Source of the DNA: Clostridiales bacterium
GTDB lineage: Bacteria > Bacillota > Clostridia > Oscillospirales > Acutalibacteraceae
Direction: 5' to 3'
NCBI GenBank assembly: GCA_018364155.1
Contig: JAGZMM010000004.1
Location: forward strand, 186,001 to 250,000
Length of the DNA stretch: 64,000 nucleotides
The notes under the pieces are model-generated. The model had not been told where the DNA came from. It made no database searches and worked only from the letters and a program-made list of their open reading frames with translations. Positions 33,101-41,382 of this stretch are shown piece after piece (position 1 is the stretch's first letter; each line of letters opens with the position of its first letter). Made by a program: the position numbers and the translations under genes.

Positions 33101-33832
33101 ATGAAGTGGTTGAAATCGGTTTCCCTGTGGGTGGCGGGGATCGTCTTGGCGGTTTCCCTGTCCGCCTGCGCAGCGGGGCTGCCGGCTGACCCTCTCGACC
33201 GCACGGAGCTGGCCATCCAAAACCAGCAGGCGCTGGACGCGTACGCGTTCGAGGGGAACCTATCGGTTCATCCCTACAAGGAGGACGGGCAGGAGGGGAA
33301 AAGCGATTCTGTCCACATCAAGGGCAAGTGCAAACGGGAAGAGGGCGGCGAAGTCCAGTTGCTGGACGTATCCAGGTACGATATGGACACCGGGCGAACC
33401 CTGCACACCATTATGCGCCGGCAGATCCCGCAAGAGCGTTTCCCAAGGGATGTGGACGTGCTGGGATGGCTCCCCAACTTCTCTATACGGGACGATCCTC
33501 TTGACAGCCAGTTTCACGATGGGCTTGGCGGGTCCAGCTACGACATGACAGTAAAAGGGGACCGGATCAAAAACGCCTTGGTGGAGGAACTGTGCGAAGA
33601 AGAGGACCTGGTACTCGACGAGGCGAAAGTCACCTATGGCATGATTGACGACCGTTTGTCCAGCCAGCTTGTGCAATATTTCTTTTATGCGAAAAGTCCG
33701 GCTACCGGCCAATACGATTTGCTGGCGAAAAAAATAGCGGTGACGGTAGAATACGACCGGTCGCCGTATGGGTCGAGCAACTCGTCGAAAATTGAGATTC
33801 CGGATCTGACCAGCGACGTAACCTATGAGTAA
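33101..33832 (+). CDS. Tandem-array lipoprotein, member 1
   Basis: A 243-residue predicted lipoprotein; ATG 33101 has AAAGGAGG. The signal (MKWLKSVSLWVAGIVLAVSL) ends in the lipobox LSAC. The mature part starts AAGLPADPLDRTELAIQNQQ, then ALDAYAFEGNLSVH, and ends IEIPDLTSDVTYE; the shared block KGDRIKNALVEELCEEEDLV is strongly acidic. It is the most diverged of three paralogs in a row (compare 33914 and 34710), with homologous leaders upstream of each. No known domain is recognised; the two-lobed strand pattern recalls LolA/LolB-like lipoprotein folds, which is only a guess. It lies divergent from the Bce-like regulator gene. Confidence 0.85.
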   Translation: MKWLKSVSLWVAGIVLAVSLSACAAGLPADPLDRTELAIQNQQALDAYAFEGNLSVHPYKEDGQEGKSDSVHIKGKCKREEGGEVQLLDVSRYDMDTGRTLHTIMRRQIPQERFPRDVDVLGWLPNFSIRDDPLDSQFHDGLGGSSYDMTVKGDRIKNALVEELCEEEDLVLDEAKVTYGMIDDRLSSQLVQYFFYAKSPATGQYDLLAKKIAVTVEYDRSPYGSSNSSKIEIPDLTSDVTYE

Positions 33833-33913
33833 AGGACGGTAAACATCCCATACGTTAGAGATGCGCAGCGGCGAGGCCCTAGAGGCACCAAGTTTTGGAA
33901 GGAGGCCTTTTGG
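33833..33913 (+). repeat. Duplicated spacer, copy 1
   Basis: The 81-bp spacer before member 2 begins AGGACGGTAAACATCCCATA and matches the spacer at 34628-34709; the first 42 bases are identical and the ribosome-site end is about 80% alike. It marks the duplication unit as gene plus leader. Confidence 0.88.
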
Positions 33914-34627
33914 ATGAAAAATTTTCGACAGCTTGGTCTTTGCATTCTGGTATTGTCCTTAATGGTTTCCCTGTCTGCCTGCGCAGGGCAGCCGGCCAGC
34001 CCCCTTGAGCAGGTGGAGCAGGCCATCCAAAGCCAGCAGGCGCTGGACGCGTACACGTTTGATGGGAGCCTGTCTTTCCATACGTATGAAAAAAACGGAC
34101 AGCAGACCGATATGGAATCCGGGGATATCAAAGGCAGCTGCAAACGCATCGAAACTGGCTGGCTCTATTTGTGGAATTTTACCAAGTACGATTTTGACAC
34201 CGGAAAATCAGTGCAAACCATTATGCGCCGGCAGTACCCGGAAGAAACCTTTCCAAGAGAAGCAGATATACTGGGATGGCTCCCCTCCTTCTCCCTGCGG
34301 GAGGACGTGCTTGACAGCCAGGGAAGTGAAACCCTTAATGGTGTAGAATACGAGGTAACGGTGAAAGGGGACCGGATCAAAAACGCCATGATGGACGAAC
34401 TGTGTAAAGAGGAGGACCTGTTGCTGGACAAAGCAAAGGTCACTTATCGGATGGACAGCCACGGCTTTACCGAACGTGTGCAATATTCGTTAAACGGAAA
34501 AAATCCGGTCACCGGCCAGTATGACTTTCTGGCAAAGGAAATATCCCTGCTGATTACCTATGAAGAGCCGTCGGAGGAATCCAGCATTGAGATTCCGGAT
34601 CTGACCAGCGACGTAACCTACGAGTAA
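33914..34627 (+). CDS. Tandem-array lipoprotein, member 2
   Basis: A 237-residue predicted lipoprotein, ATG 33914 with GGAAGGAGG. The signal ends LSAC and the mature protein starts AGQPASPLEQVEQAIQSQQ. It is very close to member 3: same N-terminal 25 mature residues, same ALDAYTFDG, same TIMRRQYPEETFP and same C-terminal SSIEIPDLTSDVTYE. The differences cluster in the middle (HTYEKNGQQTDMESGDI). High identity extending into the spacer DNA points to a recent tandem duplication. Anchored outside the membrane; function unknown. Confidence 0.87.
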   Translation: MKNFRQLGLCILVLSLMVSLSACAGQPASPLEQVEQAIQSQQALDAYTFDGSLSFHTYEKNGQQTDMESGDIKGSCKRIETGWLYLWNFTKYDFDTGKSVQTIMRRQYPEETFPREADILGWLPSFSLREDVLDSQGSETLNGVEYEVTVKGDRIKNAMMDELCKEEDLLLDKAKVTYRMDSHGFTERVQYSLNGKNPVTGQYDFLAKEISLLITYEEPSEESSIEIPDLTSDVTYE

Positions 34628-34709
34628 AGGACGGTAAACATCCCATACGTTAGAGATGCGCAGCGGCGAAACCCCTGGAGACACCAAGTTTCGGAAGGAG
34701 GTCTTTTGT
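34628..34709 (+). repeat. Duplicated spacer, copy 2
   Basis: The 82-bp spacer before member 3 repeats the spacer at 33833-33913. A more diverged relative precedes member 1 (about 33046-33100). Confidence 0.88.
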
Positions 34710-35423
34710 ATGAAAAAATTTCGGTGGTTTAGTCTTTGTGTTCTGGTATTGTCCTTAATGGTTTCCCTGACCGCCTGCGCAGGGCAGCCGGCCAGCCCCC
34801 TTGAGCAGGTGGAGCAGGCAATCCAAAGCCAACAGGCGCTGGACGCGTACACGTTCGACGGAAATCTTTCCTTCGAAACGTATGATGAAGAAGGACAGAG
34901 GACGCATGTGGATTCGGCGGAGATCGACGGCAGCTGCGTGCGCAAGGAAGCCGGTTGGCTCTATTTGTGGAGCGTTACCACGCTCAATACCGATACCGGG
35001 AAAACGGTGCAGACCATTATGCGCCGGCAGTATCCGGAAGAAACCTTTCCGAAGGAAGTGGATGTGCTGGGATGGCTCCCCTCCTTCTCTCTACGGGAGG
35101 ACGTGCTCGACAGCTACGGCGGGGAAAGCGAGCTCGGCGTAGAATACGAGGTAACGGTGAAAGGGGACCGGATTAAAAACGCCATGATGGATGAACTGTG
35201 TGAGGAAGAAGATCTGGTGCTGGATCAAGCAAAGGTTCTCTATCGGATGGAAGATCATCGATTCAATGAGATTGTCGAATATACGTTAAATGGAAAGAAC
35301 CCGTCCACCGGCCAGTACGACTTACTGGCAAAGAAAATACTCCTGAGAGTCACCTACGACGAGCCGTCAGAGGAATCCAGCATTGAAATTCCGGACATGA
35401 GCAGCGACGTGACCTATGAGTGA
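34710..35423 (+). CDS. Tandem-array lipoprotein, member 3
   Basis: A 237-residue predicted lipoprotein; ATG 34710 (MKKFRWFSLCVLVLSLMVSL) follows GGAAGGAGG, while an upstream in-frame ATG is inside the duplicated spacer. Lipobox LTAC. It shares the 796-bp duplication unit with member 2. The variable part (SFETYDEEGQRTHVDSAEI) differs in charge and could face a ligand. The ending SSIEIPDMSSDVTYE is conserved. It is followed after 17 bases by a fourth, more distant lipoprotein, so all are probably one transcript. Confidence 0.87.
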   Translation: MKKFRWFSLCVLVLSLMVSLTACAGQPASPLEQVEQAIQSQQALDAYTFDGNLSFETYDEEGQRTHVDSAEIDGSCVRKEAGWLYLWSVTTLNTDTGKTVQTIMRRQYPEETFPKEVDVLGWLPSFSLREDVLDSYGGESELGVEYEVTVKGDRIKNAMMDELCEEEDLVLDQAKVLYRMEDHRFNEIVEYTLNGKNPSTGQYDLLAKKILLRVTYDEPSEESSIEIPDMSSDVTYE

Positions 35424-35440
35424 AACACGGAGGAGCTCCA

Positions 35441-36319
35441 GTGAGAAAAAAACAAACAACGGCAATTTTGGCGGTGCTGATGTTCGCGGTGTTTCTTTTG
35501 TCCTCCTGTGAGAGTACGTCCTCCCTTGCGGACATTTCCGCCGTTATCGACCGGATGAAGGCGCTCGACAGCTATTCCCTGACCACACAGGTTTTCTATT
35601 CCAACGATCCGAAATACTGCGACGATCTTCCTTCAGAGGAATCCCCCTCCGGCTACGAAACCAGCCGCTGGTCCTTCGAAGAATCCTTTGAACAAGAGGA
35701 CGGAGCCCCCACATACCGCTCCCACGTGGAAGGGGAGTTCGCGCTACGCAACTCGCTGGAACAAAGCGCTCCTCTCTGGCGGGCGGCCGCCTCTTATCAG
35801 CTTTGCTACCGGGACGGGCTTGCGGGCATGCAGGGAGAGGTCACCCAGATTAACGCAGGAACCGGGGAAGAGCGCCATCAGAAGGTGCCGCCCTTAAAAC
35901 GGGAAGTCTCCTTTGAAGCCTTTCTGCGGCAAAACGGAGTCCAATGCTGGTTTCCTACCTATATCAGCCAATCCCTGTCCCAGTCCTGGCAGGTCAGCCG
36001 CCTTTCCGGCGGCAAGCTCCGCTATCGGATGGACCTTCCAGGAGCTAAGCTGAAAATGCCTTATTTAGACTCGCTGAAAGGCATCCGGATCGAAAACGCC
36101 AGACTGGAGCTTGTGGTAAAGGATGGGTATGTGGTGCAGGCGAGCGCCACCTATCTGTGTATGGAAGAGGGGGAATCCGGGGAAACGCCGCATATCCTGC
36201 AGGTAGACGCCGCCTATTCCGATCTCAACAAGCCCATTCATTTGCTGCTTCCGAACCTGGATGGATACGACCTGGCGACCGGGCCGGAAGCGACCGCCGT
36301 TTTGGGAAGGTTCTTTTGA
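35441..36319 (+). CDS. Lipoprotein, diverged fourth member of the array
   Basis: A 292-residue predicted lipoprotein. GTG 35441 is chosen since GGAGGAG sits 8 bases upstream. Signal MRKKQTTAILAVLMFAVFLL ends in the lipobox LSSC. The mature start ADISAVIDRMKALDSYSLTT lines up with IQSQQALDAYTF of the neighbours, and GIRIENARLELVVKDG with DRIKNAMMDEL, so it looks like an older relative of the three-gene array with extra length in the middle (residues about 45-110). No enzyme motif. Same strand and tight spacing support co-transcription. Confidence 0.82.
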   Translation: MRKKQTTAILAVLMFAVFLLSSCESTSSLADISAVIDRMKALDSYSLTTQVFYSNDPKYCDDLPSEESPSGYETSRWSFEESFEQEDGAPTYRSHVEGEFALRNSLEQSAPLWRAAASYQLCYRDGLAGMQGEVTQINAGTGEERHQKVPPLKREVSFEAFLRQNGVQCWFPTYISQSLSQSWQVSRLSGGKLRYRMDLPGAKLKMPYLDSLKGIRIENARLELVVKDGYVVQASATYLCMEEGESGETPHILQVDAAYSDLNKPIHLLLPNLDGYDLATGPEATAVLGRFF

Positions 36320-36344
36320 CCAAACGGGGAAAGGGGAGTTTGTG

Positions 36345-36539
36345 ATGAAAAAGCATATGACGTTCTGCGAGAAAAAGTGGGAGCGGTTCGGCCGCTGGGC
36401 CGCCTCAGTATTCGCCACCAGTCAATACCACAGCCCATGGACCTATCCGGGCGGAATTCAGGAAAAAGTGGACACCCGCCCTTCCCTCGACCTGGAAATG
36501 GATAAAATGCCGAAAAAGAAGAAAGCGCGGTTTGACTAG
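36345..36539 (+). CDS. Small hypothetical protein (64 aa)
   Basis: ATG 36345 follows AGGGGAG at a good distance and 25 bases after the fourth lipoprotein. The protein (MKKHMTFCEKKWERFGRWA...) is basic and aromatic at the N-terminus, Pro-rich in the middle and ends KMPKKKKARFD. There is no signal peptide or membrane helix. It is the last gene of the lipoprotein transcript, before a terminator. Not recognised. Confidence 0.6.
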   Translation: MKKHMTFCEKKWERFGRWAASVFATSQYHSPWTYPGGIQEKVDTRPSLDLEMDKMPKKKKARFD

Positions 36540-36561
36540 GCGCAAATAAAAGAGGAAACGG

Positions 36562-36598
36562 AAAAGAGCGGCGAGAGCATTCTCGCCGCTCTTTTGTA
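36562..36598 (+). terminator. Terminator of the lipoprotein array
   Basis: A stem AAAGAGCGGCGAGA / TCTCGCCGCTCTTT followed by TGTATT. Confidence 0.9.
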
Positions 36599-36654
36599 TT
36601 CGAAACCATCTCCCGCCTGACTCCCGCTTTTCTTCCGCCCGGTAAATCCGTTGT

Positions 36655-37497
36655 TTAAAAGACGGTATTGCGAAAAGCCGTCGGCGTTAAAAGGGTGCGC
36701 TTCTTAAAGGTGCTGACAAAGTGCGCCTCGCTGTGAAACCCGGCGGCATAGGTAATTTCCTTGATGGAAAGCCCGGTGGTCTTCAATAGGGTTTTCGCCG
36801 CATCGATGCGCACGGTCAGCACATATTCATGCGGGGAAAATCCGGTTTCCTGCTTAAACATCCGGCTGAAATGATAGGGGCTCAGGCTGACCAACGCCGC
36901 AATCCGCTCCAGCGATAAGTCTTCCTTATAGTTTTCCTCAATGTATTCCATCGCCGTCTGCACCGGCGCACGGCCGGCCCCTCCCGGCCCCTCATAGGAA
37001 GCGGTCAGCAGGTCCGCCAAAAGGCAGTGGATGCGGCAGGAAACATTGGGCTCCGGAATGGGCGTGCGGTTTTGAAATCCTGACAAAATCGGCAGAATCC
37101 GGGACAAAAACAGCCCTGTGTTCCTTGGTGCCACCACTGCGCCGTACCGGCTGAAAATCTCCTCAAACAGCCCTCGGCTTTCATTTCCGTTAAAATGGAT
37201 CCAGTATATTTCAGACGGTTCCACCGCCCAGTATTCATGAGGACGATGGCAGTCCAGCAAAAGCGCTTCTCCCGGCTCAATCGTGTAAGTGCGTCCTTCA
37301 TACCGGGCCATGCACTTTCCCGTGTGCACATAAAACAGCAGGAAAGACTGATGAGCGTCCCGGCGCACGTAGTAATGGTGGTCACAATAGAAATGGCCCG
37401 CGCTATCCAAATAGAACAAGAGCGACTGCGCAAAGCTGCTCGCCGTATGAAAATAGAATACCGATTTTTCCAGTATGCCGTCGCCGGTCGCTTTCAT
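36655..37497 (-). CDS. AraC-family transcriptional regulator
   Basis: A 280-residue regulator; ATG 37497 has AAGGAGAG. The N-terminal cupin-like AraC ligand domain (about 15-165) includes HYYVRRDAHQSFLLFYVHTG and LLDCHRPHEYWA, with His residues lining a pocket that could bind a sugar. The C-terminal double helix-turn-helix (about 180-280) has EDLSLERIAALVSLSPYHFS and the second helix GLSIKEITYAAGFHSEAHFV. Such one-component regulators often control sugar uptake or hydrolases, but no such genes lie beside it; the divergent neighbour is nadB. Target unknown. Confidence 0.9.
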   Translation of the reverse strand: MKATGDGILEKSVFYFHTASSFAQSLLFYLDSAGHFYCDHHYYVRRDAHQSFLLFYVHTGKCMARYEGRTYTIEPGEALLLDCHRPHEYWAVEPSEIYWIHFNGNESRGLFEEIFSRYGAVVAPRNTGLFLSRILPILSGFQNRTPIPEPNVSCRIHCLLADLLTASYEGPGGAGRAPVQTAMEYIEENYKEDLSLERIAALVSLSPYHFSRMFKQETGFSPHEYVLTVRIDAAKTLLKTTGLSIKEITYAAGFHSEAHFVSTFKKRTLLTPTAFRNTVF

Positions 37498-37664
37498 TTG
37501 CTTCTCTCCTTACCGGGGCCGATTGGGTCGAGCGCCGTACTGATTATAGTACTTTCAATATACACAGAAAACGGAAGAAATTCAATGGAATTTATGAAAT
37601 AAAATCAATTTTCCGAGTTTTATCAGTTAAATTGGAAAGCAGGCGGAGAGAACCAGCCGATTTC

Positions 37665-37693
37665 TTGCTATCGAAGGGGCTTTGTGTTATGAT
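37665..37693 (+). promoter_or_regulatory. Promoter of nadB-nadC
   Basis: TTGCTA (37665-37670), 17-bp spacer, TATGAT (37688-37693). No recognisable NiaR-type palindrome was found around it. Confidence 0.72.
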
Positions 37694-37766
37694 AATTCTA
37701 TCAAAATCCGCGTCAAATGCGGCATGAGAACCCTTGAAAAAGAATCCAAATAGGGTGGCTACGAAC

Positions 37767-39236
37767 GTGAAGAAGCAATATGACGTTATCATCGCCGGCG
37801 CCGGCGTGGCAGGGCTTTACGCGGCGCTCAACCTGCCTGGTTCCCTGCGGGTGCTTATGGTGTGCAAACGGGAACTGACCTTGTCCAACAGTGCGCTGGC
37901 CCAGGGGGGCGTGGCCGCAGTGGTGGACACGACCCATGACAATTATAAGCTGCACATTGCCGACACGCTGATTGCGGGAGGCTATAAGAACAATCTGGCG
38001 GCGCTGGAGGTTCTCGTAAAGGAAGGTCCCAGCGACGTGCTCCATCTTTTGAACCTAGGGGTGGACTTTGACGAGGATTCCTCCGGCAACATCCAGATGA
38101 CCCTGGAAGGCGGCCACTCCCGCCGGCGCATCCTCCACCATAAGGATAACACCGGCTGGGAAATCGTCAACAAGCTCATCGAGCGGGTCAAGGCCTTGCC
38201 GAACGTGGACATCCATGAAAATGCCCAGCTTTGTTCTTTGCAGAAGGCGGCGGATGGATTCTGGGGCTTTCTGTTTGAAAAAGGCGAAATGGCTCCGGTA
38301 TTTGCGCCCTATGTGATTTTGGCTACCGGCGGCATCGGCCGGGTGTATCAGTACACCACCAATTCCGCCATCGCCACCGGAGACGGCATCACCTTCGCAA
38401 GCGATATGGGCGCGCGGATCAAAAACCTGAGCCTGGTGCAGTTTCATCCTACTGTGTTTGCCACCGCGCCGGGAGGCGAACGGTTTCTCATCTCCGAGGC
38501 GGTGCGGGGCGAGGGCGCGGTGCTTCTCAACTGCGACGGAGAGCGGTTTATGCACCGCTATGACGAACGCGAGGAACTGGCTCCCCGGGACGTGGTGTCC
38601 GGCGCTATCATGCAGGAGGCCAGACGCACCGGCAGCGACAAATTCTATCTGAACATTTCCTTTAAAGACACCGATTATTTGAAAAACCGGTTTCCGAACA
38701 TCTACGCCCGCTGCCTGCAGGAAGGGGTAGACATCACCCGGGACAAAATTCCAATCTTCCCCTGCCAGCATTACCTGATGGGCGGCATTGACGTGGACCT
38801 GCATTCCAAGACCACCATCGACGGGCTGTACGCTTGCGGGGAATGCTCCCACACGGGCGTTCACGGGCTCAATCGGCTGGCGTCCAACTCCCTGCTGGAA
38901 GCGCTGGTCTTTTCCCGCCGGGCCGCGGCGGACATTGCCCGCCAGGCTAAACCCGGTTATCAGCCGATGGCCGAACCCTCTCCCATCCGCACCGAGGGCA
39001 TCCCCATCCCTTCGGGGCTTCGCACCGAAATCCGAGACATTATGCAAAGCTCCCATTTTGTGGTCCCCAATCCGGCCGCCGCACGGGAGGGCTTGGGACG
39101 GGTAGAGCGCATCCGGGGTATGCTTTCCTCCGGCAGCTTTGCGGTGACGCCGGAATACGTAGAGGTCAAAAGTTTGGCGACGGTGGCCTCCATTATCCTG
39201 CGCGAGGCGAGCGGGCAAGAAGAAAGCCGTTCGTGA
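37767..39236 (+). CDS. nadB: L-aspartate oxidase
   Basis: A 489-residue flavoprotein. GTG 37767 (MKKQYDVIIAGAGVAGLYAA) is chosen with AGGGTGG eight bases upstream. The FAD-binding Rossmann motif GAGVAGLYAALN is at the N-terminus; NSALAQGGVAAVVD is the second flavin segment; the succinate dehydrogenase/fumarate-reductase-type active site includes QFHPTVF, EAVRGEGAVLLN and GGIDVDLHSKT, with HTGVHGLNRLASNSLLEALVF (as HGLNRLASNSLLEA). It oxidises aspartate to iminoaspartate, the first step to NAD. nadC follows; the usual partner nadA (quinolinate synthase) is not in the window. Confidence 0.94.
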   Translation: MKKQYDVIIAGAGVAGLYAALNLPGSLRVLMVCKRELTLSNSALAQGGVAAVVDTTHDNYKLHIADTLIAGGYKNNLAALEVLVKEGPSDVLHLLNLGVDFDEDSSGNIQMTLEGGHSRRRILHHKDNTGWEIVNKLIERVKALPNVDIHENAQLCSLQKAADGFWGFLFEKGEMAPVFAPYVILATGGIGRVYQYTTNSAIATGDGITFASDMGARIKNLSLVQFHPTVFATAPGGERFLISEAVRGEGAVLLNCDGERFMHRYDEREELAPRDVVSGAIMQEARRTGSDKFYLNISFKDTDYLKNRFPNIYARCLQEGVDITRDKIPIFPCQHYLMGGIDVDLHSKTTIDGLYACGECSHTGVHGLNRLASNSLLEALVFSRRAAADIARQAKPGYQPMAEPSPIRTEGIPIPSGLRTEIRDIMQSSHFVVPNPAAAREGLGRVERIRGMLSSGSFAVTPEYVEVKSLATVASIILREASGQEESRS

Positions 39237-39305
39237 CCTTCCTCCCATTCATCACTAAATTTTCCGGCCTTGTATGCCGGTTTTCAACAAAGGAGCGATC
39301 AAGTT

Positions 39306-40145
39306 ATGCGCCTGCCTCTCTTTTCGGTCGACGACGTGATCAAGCGCGCCCTGGCCGAGGACATTACGTATCTGGACACCACTACCGACTATCTGATTGA
39401 AGACGACGAGAGAGGCGACGCCTATCTCCTTTCCAAAGCGGACGGGGTCCTGTGTGGCTTGGAAGTCGCCATGCGGGTCTTTCAGTTTATCGATCCCTAT
39501 TTCTCCTACCAGGCAAACAAGACAGATGGAGAGCCTATCAAAAAAGGCGAACGAATCGCCTCCCTGTGTGGGCACACCCGGGCGCTGCTAAAAGGCGAGC
39601 GCACGGCGCTCAACCTGTTGCAGCATATGTCCGGCATTGCCACGGCCACGGCCCAGGCAGTGGCGCTGGTGGAAGGGACGAACGCCACCATCGTGGACAC
39701 CCGCAAGACCCTGCCGGGGCTTCGCAGCCTGCAAAAGTACGCGGTGACAGTGGGCGGCGGGCGCAACCATCGGTATAACCTGTCTGATGCGGCCATGCTC
39801 AAGGACAACCACATCGACGCGGCAGGCGGGATTACGCCCGCCATCGAAAAGCTGCGCGGCAAGGTAGGGCACATGGTCAACATTGAGGTGGAAACCCGCA
39901 ATCTCGACGAGGTGAAGGAAGCGCTAAAGGCCAAGGCCGACATCATCATGCTCGACAACATGGACTGTGACACTATGCGCCAGGCGGTGGCACTGACTGC
40001 GGGGCGGGCGGTTTTAGAAGCGTCGGGCGGGATTACCGCCGCCACGTTGCGGGCGGTGGCCGAGACCGGGGTGGACATCATTTCGATCGGAGCGCTGACC
40101 CATTCGGTGCAGGCGTTTGACATCTCGATGAAGTACGGCGCTTGA
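39306..40145 (+). CDS. nadC: Nicotinate-nucleotide pyrophosphorylase (quinolinate phosphoribosyltransferase)
   Basis: A 279-residue enzyme; ATG 39306 follows AAAGGAG. The N-terminal domain (about 1-110) is followed by the TIM-like barrel with TRKTLPGLRSLQKYAV, GGGRNHRYNLSDAAMLKDNHI (as GGGRNHRYNLSD, AMLKDNHI), IEVETRNLDE, IIMLDNMD and ASGGITAATLRA, all ligands of quinolinate and PRPP. It converts quinolinate to nicotinate mononucleotide with loss of CO2. It works after NadB (and NadA) in de novo NAD synthesis and is 69 bases downstream of nadB on the same transcript. Confidence 0.95.
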   Translation: MRLPLFSVDDVIKRALAEDITYLDTTTDYLIEDDERGDAYLLSKADGVLCGLEVAMRVFQFIDPYFSYQANKTDGEPIKKGERIASLCGHTRALLKGERTALNLLQHMSGIATATAQAVALVEGTNATIVDTRKTLPGLRSLQKYAVTVGGGRNHRYNLSDAAMLKDNHIDAAGGITPAIEKLRGKVGHMVNIEVETRNLDEVKEALKAKADIIMLDNMDCDTMRQAVALTAGRAVLEASGGITAATLRAVAETGVDIISIGALTHSVQAFDISMKYGA

Positions 40146-40202
40146 TTTTTGGGAAACCTGACTGGATAAGCCCGGCTTTTCTGTGAAATTTCTGTGAAAT
40201 GG

Positions 40203-40231
40203 TTGAAACGCACGCAAGAATGTATTATAGT
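40203..40231 (+). promoter_or_regulatory. Promoter of the yqhQ-like/prmC genes
   Basis: TTGAAA (40203-40208), 17-bp spacer, TATAGT (40226-40231). Confidence 0.75.
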
Positions 40232-40302
40232 ATACATAACCGGTATACAAAATCCGGCAATTGGCCGTATTTATGGGTACGGCCGGATTACGGGGGAACG
40301 CA

Positions 40303-41382
40303 ATGGCAAAAGAAAAGCGGAAAAAGAAACAATATACCTCCATCGGCGGGCAGGCTCTGATTGAAGGAATTATGATGCGCGGCCCGGGGCATTCTTCCAT
40401 CTCGGTGCGCCGCACCGATGGGGAAATCGTCACCGAATACCTGGAGGCGGCCTCCCTTCGGGACCGTCATCCGATTTTAAAAATCCCGCTGCTGCGCGGG
40501 GTGGCGGCTTTCATCGAGTCGCTGATGGTCGGATTCAAGGCGCTGACCAAGTCCATGGAGCTTTCCGGCTTGGCGGACTTAGAGGAGGACGACGAAGAGC
40601 CCTCTAAGTTTGAAGCCTGGATTACCAACACGTTTGGGGATAAACTGTTTGGTGTTTTGACGGGAATCGCCACCGTGCTGGCGGTGATCTTAGGGGTGGG
40701 CCTGTTCTTCTTTGTGCCCAGCCTGCTCTTTAACGGGCTGCAATCGCTGGTGGGAGCGGATATCTCCGGATGGCGGGCGCTATTCGAAGGCGTCCTCAAA
40801 ATCGTGATTTTCCTCACCTATGTCATCCTCATATCCCAGATGAAGGAAATCCGCCGGGTATTCGAATACCACGGAGCAGAGCACAAGACCATCTTTTGTT
40901 TTGAGGCAAATGAGGAACTGACGGTGGAAAACGTGCGCAAGCAGCGCCGGTTTCATCCCCGCTGCGGCACCAGCTTCCTGCTGACCATGCTGCTGGTGGG
41001 TATTTTGGTGTCCTATATCCTGGCGGCCACCACCACCCTTGACGACAACATCTGGCTGTGGACGCCCATGAAAATCCTTCTGGTGCCGGTGATTATGGCG
41101 CTGGGCTTTGAATGCATCAAGCTCGCGGGCAAGTACGACAACCTGTTTACCCGTATCATTGCCGCGCCCGGCCTTTGGATGCAGCGCATCACCACCAAGG
41201 AGCCCCACGACGATCAGATCGAAGTGGCGATCATGGCTTTAAAAGCGGTTCTTCCGGGCGGGGAAGCTTATCTGACCAAGAAGCCGGAGGAGGATACCGC
41301 GTCTGAAGAAGGCGGTTCGGCCCGGAAGGAAGAGGCGGCGCCGGAACCCCCGGTTTCGCCCCAGGAGGAAGCGGTACAATGA
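40303..41382 (+). CDS. DUF1385 membrane protein (YqhQ-like)
   Basis: A 359-residue membrane protein; ATG 40303 (MAKEKRKKKQYTSIGGQA) has GGGGGAA upstream. The N-terminal block GGQALIEGIMMRGPGHSSIS is the DUF1385 hallmark, and the central YHGAEHKTIFCFEANEELT and RFHPRCGTSFLL (conserved His/Cys) are the second. About four membrane helices follow (120-300). The last 50 residues are Glu/Pro/Ala-rich and variable. DUF1385 proteins are widespread in Firmicutes and typically precede prmC and prfA; their function is unknown. Here the stop overlaps the prmC start (ATGA). Confidence 0.92.
   Translation: MAKEKRKKKQYTSIGGQALIEGIMMRGPGHSSISVRRTDGEIVTEYLEAASLRDRHPILKIPLLRGVAAFIESLMVGFKALTKSMELSGLADLEEDDEEPSKFEAWITNTFGDKLFGVLTGIATVLAVILGVGLFFFVPSLLFNGLQSLVGADISGWRALFEGVLKIVIFLTYVILISQMKEIRRVFEYHGAEHKTIFCFEANEELTVENVRKQRRFHPRCGTSFLLTMLLVGILVSYILAATTTLDDNIWLWTPMKILLVPVIMALGFECIKLAGKYDNLFTRIIAAPGLWMQRITTKEPHDDQIEVAIMALKAVLPGGEAYLTKKPEEDTASEEGGSARKEEAAPEPPVSPQEEAVQ

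Noticed and set aside
38055..39248. 397-codon open frame antisense to nadB
   Set aside because: nadB motifs are intact on the other strand and the antisense product has no recognisable features.
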